Shown: positions 57,364 through 64,000 of the stretch, one piece after another
How the letters are laid out: each line of letters opens with the position of its first letter
How positions within the stretch are numbered: position 1 is the stretch's first letter
Assembly: GCF_003856525.1 (NCBI RefSeq)
Contig: NZ_RJVQ01000006.1
Location: 1-64,000, forward strand
Length of the DNA: 64,000 nt
Direction: 5' to 3'
Origin: Vibrio viridaestus
GTDB taxonomy: Bacteria; Pseudomonadota; Gammaproteobacteria; Enterobacterales; Vibrionaceae
The notes under the pieces: generated by a model
The model's database searches: none
The model's input: only the letters and a program-made list of their open reading frames with translations
Told to the model about the DNA's origin: nothing
Position numbers and translations under genes: made by a program

Positions 57364-57821
57364 AAGTCAAGACTACTATATATTTATATTAAGGTACTTA
57401 ATTAAACATATGGGTTAAATATACTAATTAAATTGTTATTAAGGTAGTTGTTAATATATTTAATTATATGCGGTTTACATGTGTTTAGTTCTACTTTAAT
57501 AGAAGTATTATTAATACAATTATCATTCTATTGGTATCGATTTCATGAGTGATATATAGGTTTTTTTATGGTTTTATAATGATTTAATTTATAGTTTTAT
57601 GGTTTTTTATTGAGGGTGTTTTAGTAGTAAATCACATTACAAAAAAGTTCATTACTAAATTTTTCTTTTTTTTGGGGAGAATGTTGTCAAATACAGAATG
57701 TCATTCTATCTTAAATACTTGAGGTTTGGTGTTTATTTTTTTAAGTGATAAGGTATTTATGTGATTTCGAAAGTTTTATTAATTTTACTTTAATGTCTTG
57801 TTGTAAAATGGATTTTAGACT
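57364..57821. other. Very AT-rich leader of the segment
   Basis: There are 458 bp with no gene. Composition is visibly richer in A and T than other gaps here. It probably contains the promoter and leader of the downstream gene. Confidence 0.4.
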
Positions 57822-58769
57822 ATGGAAAAAAGCTATCGCTCGCTTAAGGGAAAATCAATTACAATTACTAAATACTGGTGGTTAAAGGATTTTTATTGTA
57901 GTAATGCATTGTTCAATATTAACTTTATCGCCAAGAAGATTATTAATGATAAATTTTTCAGTAGAGTTGGATTGAAAATAATAAAAAAGGGGGGAGATTG
58001 TAGACCTGAAGAGGTAAGTTATATTACAGATGAAAGTTTAATATCACTAAGAAACGAAAAAATAAGTAACTTTCTAGGTGATTATTTTTCTTCCTGTGGG
58101 ATAGATATAGACTCTAAATTTTGTTTACCATTGATAGAGTATTACGACAGCATTTTTAGAAAAGGAGAAGTTAGTAATCTAAATGGAGGCATGGGATATA
58201 ATAATGGCCTGATCTTTTTTATCCTTGTATCGTACTTTTCTCCCAAGTCTGTTATAGAAAGCGGTGTATGGCGGGGTTATACAACATTACTGTTAGATGG
58301 TTCCACTCCTAGTGATTGTCAGTTATATTGTTTTGATATTAATTTGAGAAATACTGAATACCGATCTACGAAGGCGAAGTATTTTGAATCCGATATTAAT
58401 AATATCGATAATATTCTATTTGAAAATTTCGACTTTGCTTTTTTTGACGATCATGTTTCTCATTACGATAGACTTTGTTTTTGTTTAAAGAATAATATTA
58501 AAGTAGTTATCATGGATGATGATGTTTCAATAGAACAAGTGCATAGTGATGGTTGGCCTCCTATTCCTACCGCTGCAATGGTTTTCGACTATGAACGTAT
58601 TCCTCATAGGTTTCAATGGCAAACCAATGGTAAATGCGCTGAAGCTGATATTAGAAACCTTGAAGTTAAGAAAATTAAAGATAACTATACCCACGTTCGT
58701 TTCCCAAGTTTGTATCAACTAACAGGATACAAAGATACATCATTTACTAGTGTTTTGGTTAAAAAATAA
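57822..58769 (+). CDS. Putative class I SAM methyltransferase-like protein, probably transferred
   Basis: A 315-residue cytosolic protein that I do not recognise by name. The middle holds a Rossmann-type motif I, SVIESGVWRGYTTLLLD (about residues 142-158), then CFDIN (end of strand 2), FDFAFFDDHVSHYDR and VVIMDDD. This pattern suits class I methyltransferases of the polysaccharide or secondary-metabolite kind. The N-terminal 120 residues are unassigned. The gene is AT-rich with AT-biased codons unlike its neighbours, has a weak ribosome-binding site, and stands alone between two copies of the symporter 3' end. Transfer from elsewhere is inferred. Confidence 0.6.
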   Translation: MEKSYRSLKGKSITITKYWWLKDFYCSNALFNINFIAKKIINDKFFSRVGLKIIKKGGDCRPEEVSYITDESLISLRNEKISNFLGDYFSSCGIDIDSKFCLPLIEYYDSIFRKGEVSNLNGGMGYNNGLIFFILVSYFSPKSVIESGVWRGYTTLLLDGSTPSDCQLYCFDINLRNTEYRSTKAKYFESDINNIDNILFENFDFAFFDDHVSHYDRLCFCLKNNIKVVIMDDDVSIEQVHSDGWPPIPTAAMVFDYERIPHRFQWQTNGKCAEADIRNLEVKKIKDNYTHVRFPSLYQLTGYKDTSFTSVLVKK

Positions 58770-58801
58770 GTTATTGATTATATTAAAGTAATTTGAACGG
58801 G

Positions 58802-58907
58802 TATTGGACCCGAAAACAATCAGTAAAAGGACAGACTCTCGCGAGTGAAGCGAAATAGTTACCCTAAAGCAGATTGTACGGCCTCCTCATATTGGAGGCT
58901 TTTTTAT
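58802..58907 (+). repeat. Direct repeat, copy B (orphan BASS 3' end plus terminator)
   Basis: This 106-bp stretch still encodes YWTRKQSVKGQTLASEAK and a stop in one frame, followed by the same terminator. Differences from copy A within codons are mostly silent (CGT/CGA, TCC/TCA) with one Ser-to-Thr change. It has no 5' part of the gene, so it is a remnant. It is the right edge of the AT-rich segment. Confidence 0.95.
58879..58907 (+). terminator. Terminator in repeat copy B
   Basis: GGCCTCC / GGAGGCT with loop TCATATT and a T6 run. It is now placed to end transcripts of the methyltransferase-like gene, 110 bp after its stop. Confidence 0.9.
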
Positions 58908-59065
58908 TATTGGAACAATGAATATCCATAAATGAAACTTAAATTCCAAAATTATAAATTAATGAAAGATATATTCTATTTTTACTGATTTAAGTCAATT
59001 GGGAGCATTTGCATATTGTCTATCATACGCCCAGTTCCCCTAATTTGCTCAAAGGTATAAATGAA
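58908..59065. other. Upstream region of the first SatP gene
   Basis: There are 158 bp of AT-rich DNA with no gene; presumably the promoter of the acetate transporter pair. Confidence 0.35.
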
Positions 59066-59656
59066 ATGTCCAACAGCTTAGCTAATCCAGGACCATTAGG
59101 TCTTATGGGATTTGGTATGACTACCATCCTGATCAATATCAGTAATGCCGGCTTCTTCCCTATAGATTCAATGATATTGGCTATGGGTATTTTCTACGGA
59201 GGTATGGCTCAGCTTATTGCTGGTTTATTATGCTACAAACGCGATGATACATTCGGTATGACCGCTTTCTGCTCTTATGGATTATATTGGATTATCCTTG
59301 TTGCTCTGATTGTTATGCCTAATATGGGATTAGAGCCTAGTCCTGCACACTTTATGGCTTGGTTCTTCACTATGTGGGCGATTTTTACTGGTTTAATGTT
59401 TATCGGCACACTTCGTCATCCTTTCGCGCTGCAGGTTGTTTTTGGTTCCGCTGCGACATTGTTTGCTCTACTCGCGATTACTAACTTTACAGGTAGTGAA
59501 GCGTTTTTACGTATAGCTGGATGGGAAGGTATTTTCTGTGGTGCTAGCGCATTTTACTTTGCAGTGGCACAAGTTCTTAATGGTGAATATGGTCGAACAG
59601 TACTTCCTGTTGGCGACAAAACTGAAGCTCAAATTCGCCAAGGCGTTGTTGCTTAA
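59066..59656 (+). CDS. satP: SatP-type acetate/succinate:proton symporter, copy 1
   Basis: A 196-residue membrane protein of the GPR1/FUN34/YaaH family with six predicted helices. The diagnostic [18 protein letters not shown] motif lies at about residues 7-24, with GIFYGGMAQLIAG and [21 protein letters not shown]. It takes up acetate or succinate with protons. The ATG at 59066 follows AAAGG; a TTG at 59009 is in frame but unconserved. A second copy follows after 171 bp. With aceBA in the window, it supports acetate use. Confidence 0.92.
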   Translation: MSNSLANPGPLGLMGFGMTTILINISNAGFFPIDSMILAMGIFYGGMAQLIAGLLCYKRDDTFGMTAFCSYGLYWIILVALIVMPNMGLEPSPAHFMAWFFTMWAIFTGLMFIGTLRHPFALQVVFGSAATLFALLAITNFTGSEAFLRIAGWEGIFCGASAFYFAVAQVLNGEYGRTVLPVGDKTEAQIRQGVVA

Positions 59657-59827
59657 GTTTACCAATCTCATTTACGCTACTTTATTTTGGTTCCTGTTAG
59701 AAATAGTTCTAGCAGGAACTATTCAATCTATTTATAATCCCGCCGTTTTTTAACCACAATTTTTGTTTTCTGTTAGTGGCTGTCGTTACTAACGGGCACT
59801 CTTTTAGTTAAATCAAAGGTAACGTAA

Positions 59828-60418
59828 ATGTCGAATCAATTAGCCAATCCGGCTCCATTAGGTTTAATGGGGTTTGGTATGACTACTGTTCTGCTTAATA
59901 TTCACAATGCAGGATTTTTCCCACTGGATTCTATGATTCTAGCAATGGGTATTTTTTATGGTGGTTTAGGCCAAGTCATCGTTGGAATTATGTGTTTCAA
60001 ACGTGGCGATACTTTTGGTACAACCGCGTTTACTTCCTACGGATTATTCTGGTTAACATTGGTTGGACTGATCGTTCTGCCTAAAATGGGATTTGCTGCT
60101 AGCCCTGCATCATTTATGGGTTGGTATCTAGCTCTTTGGGGCATTTTTACTGGCTTTATGTTTATTGGTTCTCTTCGTTATCCTTTTGCAAAGCAGGTTG
60201 TCTTTGGTTCACTAACCATTCTATTTGCTTTGTTAGCGATTCGTGACTTTACTGGTAATGAACATATCGGCATGATTGCTGGTTTTGAAGGCATTTTCTG
60301 TGGTGCGAGCGCAATTTATTTTGCAATGGCTCAAGTATTAAACGCTGAGTATGGCCGTACAATATTGCCTGTTGGTGCAAAAAAAGTAGCATCTACTTCT
60401 GCAAACGCAGCAGCATAA
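59828..60418 (+). CDS. satP: SatP-type acetate/succinate:proton symporter, copy 2
   Basis: A 196-residue paralogue of the preceding gene with the same length and motifs ([53 protein letters not shown]). The two look roughly 70% identical by eye. The copies differ most in the loops and C-terminal tail. AAAGGT precedes the ATG. A terminator follows within 15 bp. The gap between the copies lacks an obvious terminator, so they may share a transcript. Confidence 0.92.
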   Translation: MSNQLANPAPLGLMGFGMTTVLLNIHNAGFFPLDSMILAMGIFYGGLGQVIVGIMCFKRGDTFGTTAFTSYGLFWLTLVGLIVLPKMGFAASPASFMGWYLALWGIFTGFMFIGSLRYPFAKQVVFGSLTILFALLAIRDFTGNEHIGMIAGFEGIFCGASAIYFAMAQVLNAEYGRTILPVGAKKVASTSANAAA

Positions 60419-60433
60419 GCGATACGAAACAAC

Positions 60434-60463
60434 AAAAAAGAGGTCATTGAGACCTCTTTTTTT
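60434..60463. terminator. Bidirectional terminator between satP copy 2 and the AGCS gene
   Basis: AAAAAGAGGTC / GACCTCTTTTT with loop ATTGA lies between convergent genes. Confidence 0.93.
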
Positions 60464-60474
60464 CGTTACTACTT

Positions 60475-61980
60475 TTATTTGGCTTTTTTAGCCATCTTAC
60501 GTTCGTAACGTTTTTCCCAATAGGTAGCCCCTTTAATACCGAGCGCTGTTGGGTTGAAGATATAATGCTTAACACCTTTTGCTTGTTGCTCTTCATAATC
60601 TTTTAGAGCTGCCATAGCAGGACGATGCATAAAGAATATTAGTAGAATACCAACGATATTTAACCACGCCATTAGACCCACACCTACATCACCCATCGCC
60701 CATGCGAGGTTCGCCGTTTTAACTGTACCGTAAAACGTAGCGGACAGAAGGCCAATTTTCAGGATGAAATGTAAACCATCAATTTTCAATGTACGACGGA
60801 TGTATGCGATGTTGGTTTCGGCAATGTAGTAGTACGCAAGGATCGTTGTGAAAGCGAAGAAGAATAACGCCACAGCAACAAACATCTTACCGACTCCAGG
60901 TAAAGCGCTTTCAATTGCCATCTGAGTAAACGCAGGACTACTTGCTGCAACATCAGCAGGAAGGTTTTGTACTATAAATACGCCTTCTGCAGCGCCATGT
61001 ACGTTGTATGCGCCTGTAATTAGGATCATAAACGCGGTAGCAGAACAAACTAATAGTGTATCTATATAGATAGAGAAGGATTGTACAAGACCTTGTTGTG
61101 CTGGGTGTTCAACATGCGCTGCCGCTGCTGCATGAGGTCCAGTACCTTGTCCAGCCTCGTTTGAGTAAACACCACGTTTTACACCCCAACCAATTGCTGC
61201 ACCAAAGCCTGCCATAGGTGTGAATGCATCACCCAGAATCATAGCAAATACGTGAGGAACTTGGCCGATATTAAGAAGGATGATGACAAAAGCCGTAATA
61301 ATGTACGCTAACGCCATGAAAGGAACGATGATTTGAGTGAAGCTTGCGATACGTTTTACACCACCAAAGATGATAAAGGCTAAAAGAATCGAAACGACGG
61401 TACCAGTTAGAATTTTAGCAAAGCTAAATGTTCCAATGGCTGTTTCAACCATGTCACCCGTTCCAAACGCTTGTTCAATCGCATTACCAATACTATTTGA
61501 TTGTACACCTGGAAGTAAGAGGCCACATGCTATGATAGTTGCGATAGCAAAAATCCATGCATACCATTTCTGACCCATTGCTTTCTCAATATAGTAGGCT
61601 GGACCACCGCGGAACTGACCATCATCTTCTTCTTTATAGATTTGTGCCAGAGTCGATTCTGCATAAGCAGTTGCGGCACCCAAGAATGCAACTACCCACA
61701 TCCAGAACACGGCACCAGGACCACCAAAACCAATCGCAGCAGCAACACCCGCGATGTTACCTGTACCAACGCGGCCTGAAAGCGATACGGCTAATGCTTG
61801 AAATGAAGAAATACCTTTGTCTGAGTTTCGGTTTACAAACAGTAACCTCACCATTTCTTTAAAGTGTCTTACCTGAACAAAACGGGTAAGGATTGAGTAA
61901 AATAAACCCGCTCCCAAGCAAAGATAGATCAGTGCTGGGCTCCAGATGATTCCATTCAGAAAATCAACGATAGATTGCAT
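60475..61980 (-). CDS. Alanine/glycine:cation symporter (AGCS family)
   Basis: A 501-residue protein with about ten helices. Family motifs include SFQALAVSLSGRVGTGNIAG, GGPGAVFWMWVVAFLGAATAYAESTLAQIYKE, GWGVKRGVYSNEAGQGTGPHAAAAA and FFFAFTTILAYYYIAE. It takes up alanine or glycine with Na+. It is on the same strand as dadA, which lies 315 bp upstream and has its own terminator, so they share a theme rather than a transcript. Confidence 0.93.
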   Translation of the reverse strand: MQSIVDFLNGIIWSPALIYLCLGAGLFYSILTRFVQVRHFKEMVRLLFVNRNSDKGISSFQALAVSLSGRVGTGNIAGVAAAIGFGGPGAVFWMWVVAFLGAATAYAESTLAQIYKEEDDGQFRGGPAYYIEKAMGQKWYAWIFAIATIIACGLLLPGVQSNSIGNAIEQAFGTGDMVETAIGTFSFAKILTGTVVSILLAFIIFGGVKRIASFTQIIVPFMALAYIITAFVIILLNIGQVPHVFAMILGDAFTPMAGFGAAIGWGVKRGVYSNEAGQGTGPHAAAAAHVEHPAQQGLVQSFSIYIDTLLVCSATAFMILITGAYNVHGAAEGVFIVQNLPADVAASSPAFTQMAIESALPGVGKMFVAVALFFFAFTTILAYYYIAETNIAYIRRTLKIDGLHFILKIGLLSATFYGTVKTANLAWAMGDVGVGLMAWLNIVGILLIFFMHRPAMAALKDYEEQQAKGVKHYIFNPTALGIKGATYWEKRYERKMAKKAK

Positions 61981-62159
61981 TATAAATTCCTGTATTTAAA
62001 AGTAAGTCGAAGAGTGTTTCTTAGTTGTTTTTAATATATTCGTTTTTATGTAGCGCGAATGTTAATATGTTTAACTGATGAATTCTAGGAAATGTTTTTT
62101 TGAAGTTAAAGTTTATGATTTGATTTGTGTTTAGATTTTAAGTCCAATTTAAAGTAAAA
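61981..62159. other. AGCS promoter region
   Basis: This is AT-rich DNA without a gene, between the AGCS start and the dadA terminator hairpin. It should hold the AGCS promoter on the minus strand; no element stands out. Confidence 0.35.
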
Positions 62160-62228
62160 AAGCAGATTAAATAACTTAATAACTTAATAACTTAATAACT
62201 TTAACATTATTAAATTATTAATCTGCTT
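62160..62228 (-). terminator. Probable dadA terminator with long repeat-containing loop
   Basis: AAGCAGATTAA (62160-62170 on the plus strand) pairs with TTAATCTGCTT (62218-62228). On the minus strand the stem is followed by a T-run, 68 bp after the dadA stop, so it should terminate dadA. The 47-nt loop is AT-rich and holds the 8-bp tandem repeat. Confidence 0.65.
62170..62201. repeat. Four perfect 8-bp tandem repeats (AATAACTT)
   Basis: AATAACTT occurs four times without interruption within the loop of the dadA terminator. Short perfect arrays like this can change copy number by slippage. Confidence 0.95.
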
Positions 62229-62295
62229 AAATATTGGATTTTAAGTCGATTAAAGTTCTATAGAACGTTTTTTGAACAGTCTTTTATCCTGTTAA

Positions 62296-63549
62296 TTATG
62301 CATATCTGGATACATCAAAGTGTTGATTATCGAAAGGACCGTGTCCTGCGGTAACAATCTCGGATAGGATCTGTGCCGAGCCGCAAGCCATTGTCCAGCC
62401 CAAGGTTCCGTGACCTGTATTCGTATATAAGTTGCTATATTTTGTTTTACCGATGATTGGCGTACCATCGGGAGTCATTGGTCGGAAGCCTGTCCAGTAT
62501 TCTGCTTGTGATATATCTCCGCCTTGACCAAATAGATCGGTCACAACCATACGTATTGTATCTCTGCGTGCTTGTGGGATTGCTGGGTTGAACCCTGCAA
62601 GCTCTGCAGTTCCAGCAACACGAATACGATTATCGAAGCGAGTCAGCGCCACTTTATAAGTTTCGTCCATCACTGTTGATTGTGGCGCAAAAGCTTCGTC
62701 AACGATTGGCACGGTTAATGAGTAGCCTTTTACAGGATAAACAGGTACATCAATACCTAAAGGTTTTAACATTTGTCTTGAATAGCTGCCCAAGGCAACC
62801 ACATAGCTATCACCTTTGATTAAACCTTTATCTGTCTGAATCCCTGAGATCACGTTGCCTTCTTTAATGATATCTTTTATTTGGGTATCAAACATGAAGT
62901 TAACACCAGCTTCTTTAGCCAGTTCAGTCAGTTGTTGGCAGAATAAATAGCAGTCGCCAGTTTCGTCGTCAGGAAGATAAAGTCCTCCGACTAACTTGTC
63001 TTTTACTGGGTCGAGTCCTGGCTCTTGCTTGATACAGCTTTCTACATCCATCAGCTCAAAGCGCGTACCGGCTTGTTCGAGTAACTTCATATCTTTTTCG
63101 ATAGCGACTAGCTGCTTTGGATCGCGAAATACTTGTAATGTCCCTTTCTGTCTACCTTCATAGTTAATATTGTGATGTTGACGAAGATCGATCAGGCATT
63201 GACGGCTGTGGTTGGCTATTGCGAGCATACGCGCTTTGTTTACTTGGTAGCGATCAAGTTGACAGTTGTTCAACATTTTTAGCATCCAACCGATCATTTC
63301 TGGATCCATTGATGGTTGAACCTTAAGAGGAGCATGTTTTTCAAATAGCCATTTTACCGCTTTTGATGGAATACCCGGAGCGGCCCAAGGAGAAGAGTAA
63401 CCATAAGAAATCTGGCCAGCGTTAGCAAAACTAGTCTCTTCAGCAGCTCTTGGCTGTCTATCAACGACTGTGACCTTGTGACCACTTTGCGATAAGTACC
63501 ATGCAGAGGTCAGACCTACCACACCACTTCCTAATACGATTACTTCCAT
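62296..63549 (-). CDS. dadA: D-amino acid dehydrogenase small subunit
   Basis: A 417-residue FAD enzyme. The N-terminal dinucleotide fold is MEVIVLGSGVVGLTSAWYLS with the acidic end VVDRQP. The DadA signature SFANAGQISYGYSSPWAAPG follows, and the C-terminal part has GFRPMTPDGTPIIG and NTGHGTLGWTMACG. It oxidises D-alanine and other D-amino acids to keto acids, passing electrons to the respiratory chain. GGAG precedes the start by about 9 nt. It is divergent from a LysR regulator and near an alanine symporter. Confidence 0.95.
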   Translation of the reverse strand: MEVIVLGSGVVGLTSAWYLSQSGHKVTVVDRQPRAAEETSFANAGQISYGYSSPWAAPGIPSKAVKWLFEKHAPLKVQPSMDPEMIGWMLKMLNNCQLDRYQVNKARMLAIANHSRQCLIDLRQHHNINYEGRQKGTLQVFRDPKQLVAIEKDMKLLEQAGTRFELMDVESCIKQEPGLDPVKDKLVGGLYLPDDETGDCYLFCQQLTELAKEAGVNFMFDTQIKDIIKEGNVISGIQTDKGLIKGDSYVVALGSYSRQMLKPLGIDVPVYPVKGYSLTVPIVDEAFAPQSTVMDETYKVALTRFDNRIRVAGTAELAGFNPAIPQARRDTIRMVVTDLFGQGGDISQAEYWTGFRPMTPDGTPIIGKTKYSNLYTNTGHGTLGWTMACGSAQILSEIVTAGHGPFDNQHFDVSRYA

Positions 63550-63679
63550 CTTTCTTTCTCCGAGCTGGCTGAATATAGTCGTTTTTAACGACTTTATCTT
63601 TTACATATAGTTTTATTGCTTTACCTTTTATTAACAATCGATAAAATTTATCAGTAGTGTATAGAAAAACTAAAAGCCA

Positions 63680-64000
63680 ATGATTAAAAGCCATCTTGCA
63701 TCCCAACTTGCCACGTTTGTTCATGTCGCACAGTACTCGAGCTTTAGCCAAGCATCACGAGCTATGCATCTGACAACAGGCGCTATCAGTCAACAGCTTC
63801 TTCAATTAGAAGAAACTCTAGGGTTTAGTTTGTTTGAACGCCACTCTAGAGGGGTAAACCTCACACCGCAGGGCCAAGTCCTTGTTAGTGTGGCTGAAAA
63901 GAGTTTTGAAGACCTAGAAAAGACGATCGACATGTTGTCTTCTCAAGGTATACGTAAGGAAGTGAAGCTCAAATTAACCCCTTCATTTGCGTTTAAATGG
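63680..64000 (+). CDS. LysR family transcriptional regulator (partial, runs off the right edge)
   Basis: The first 107 residues are visible. The helix-turn-helix is QYSSFSQASRAMHLTTGAIS followed by QQLLQLEETLGFSLFERHSRG, of the GcvA-like group. The effector domain begins near the edge and is cut off. It is divergent from dadA, with 130 bp between starts, so it may regulate dadA; this is inference from position. Confidence 0.88.
   Translation, partial: MIKSHLASQLATFVHVAQYSSFSQASRAMHLTTGAISQQLLQLEETLGFSLFERHSRGVNLTPQGQVLVSVAEKSFEDLEKTIDMLSSQGIRKEVKLKLTPSFAFKW

Noticed and set aside
57344-58801. Integrase, transposase or phage-defence gene in the AT-rich segment
   Set aside because: Only one convincing gene is present, and it has methyltransferase-like motifs. 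There is no recombinase, toxin-antitoxin pair or nuclease motif.

Overview
The window reads as chromosome 1 of a marine Vibrionaceae bacterium (Vibrio or a close relative). The evidence is gene order and protein sequence. The run phoB-phoR-pstS / ppx-ppk / pstC-pstA-pstB-phoU, prx2-oxyR2, aceB-aceA, queA-tgt-yajC-secD-secF, suhB, trmJ, iscRSUA-hscBA-fdx-iscX, pepB, ndk, rlmN, rodZ, ispG, hisS, yfgM, bamB, der, yfgJ, xseA, guaB, guaA matches the order I know from Vibrio cholerae chromosome 1. The nitroreductase resembles V. harveyi flavin reductase P, and the OxyR carries the Glu204/Cys206/Cys215 signature described for Vibrio OxyR2. Coding DNA has moderate GC and intergenic DNA is AT-rich. Almost every position is accounted for by ordinary core genes.

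Layout. 1-345: the 3' end of an rRNA operon (5S tail, tRNA-Asp, tRNA-Trp, terminator, and a decayed tRNA-Trp 3' fragment). 0.5-5.3 kb: a dienelactone hydrolase-like protein, a DUF1904 protein, NfsA/Frp, then trhP-yfhL and rdgC on the minus strand. 5.4-17.8 kb: the complete phosphate/polyphosphate block, with a Pho box before phoB and a back-to-back pair of Pho boxes between ppk and pstC. 17.9-19.7 kb: peroxiredoxin and its divergent OxyR2-type regulator, closed by a 23-bp perfect inverted repeat. 20-23.2 kb: the glyoxylate shunt. 23.2-31.3 kb: a CBS-domain protein, queuosine genes, Sec accessory genes, suhB and trmJ. 31.3-37.1 kb: the isc operon behind a perfect double IscR site. 37-49.2 kb: a chemoreceptor, pepB, ndk, and the rlmN-to-der cluster. 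49.2-56.2 kb: an intergenic region that is a good candidate for crtS, a DMT transporter, yfgJ, xseA, guaBA.

56.3-64 kb is the accessory end. A bile-acid/sodium symporter family gene is followed by a very AT-rich 1.5-kb segment with one methyltransferase-like gene. That segment is bracketed by two copies of about 110 bp that encode the symporter's last codons and its terminator. Tandem SatP-type acetate transporters, an alanine/glycine:cation symporter, D-amino-acid dehydrogenase dadA and the start of a divergent LysR regulator follow; together these suggest acetate and D-/L-alanine use.

The observations most worth following up are (1) the segment flanked by diverged 3'-end repeats at 57231-58907, with an ops-like RfaH element at its left edge, (2) the candidate crtS between der and the DMT gene, with five GATC sites in 65 bp and a 13-bp inverted repeat pair, (3) the tRNA-Trp remnant, and (4) a 4 x 8-bp tandem repeat inside the loop of the dadA terminator. 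I found no CRISPR array, transposase, integrase or clear anti-phage system.
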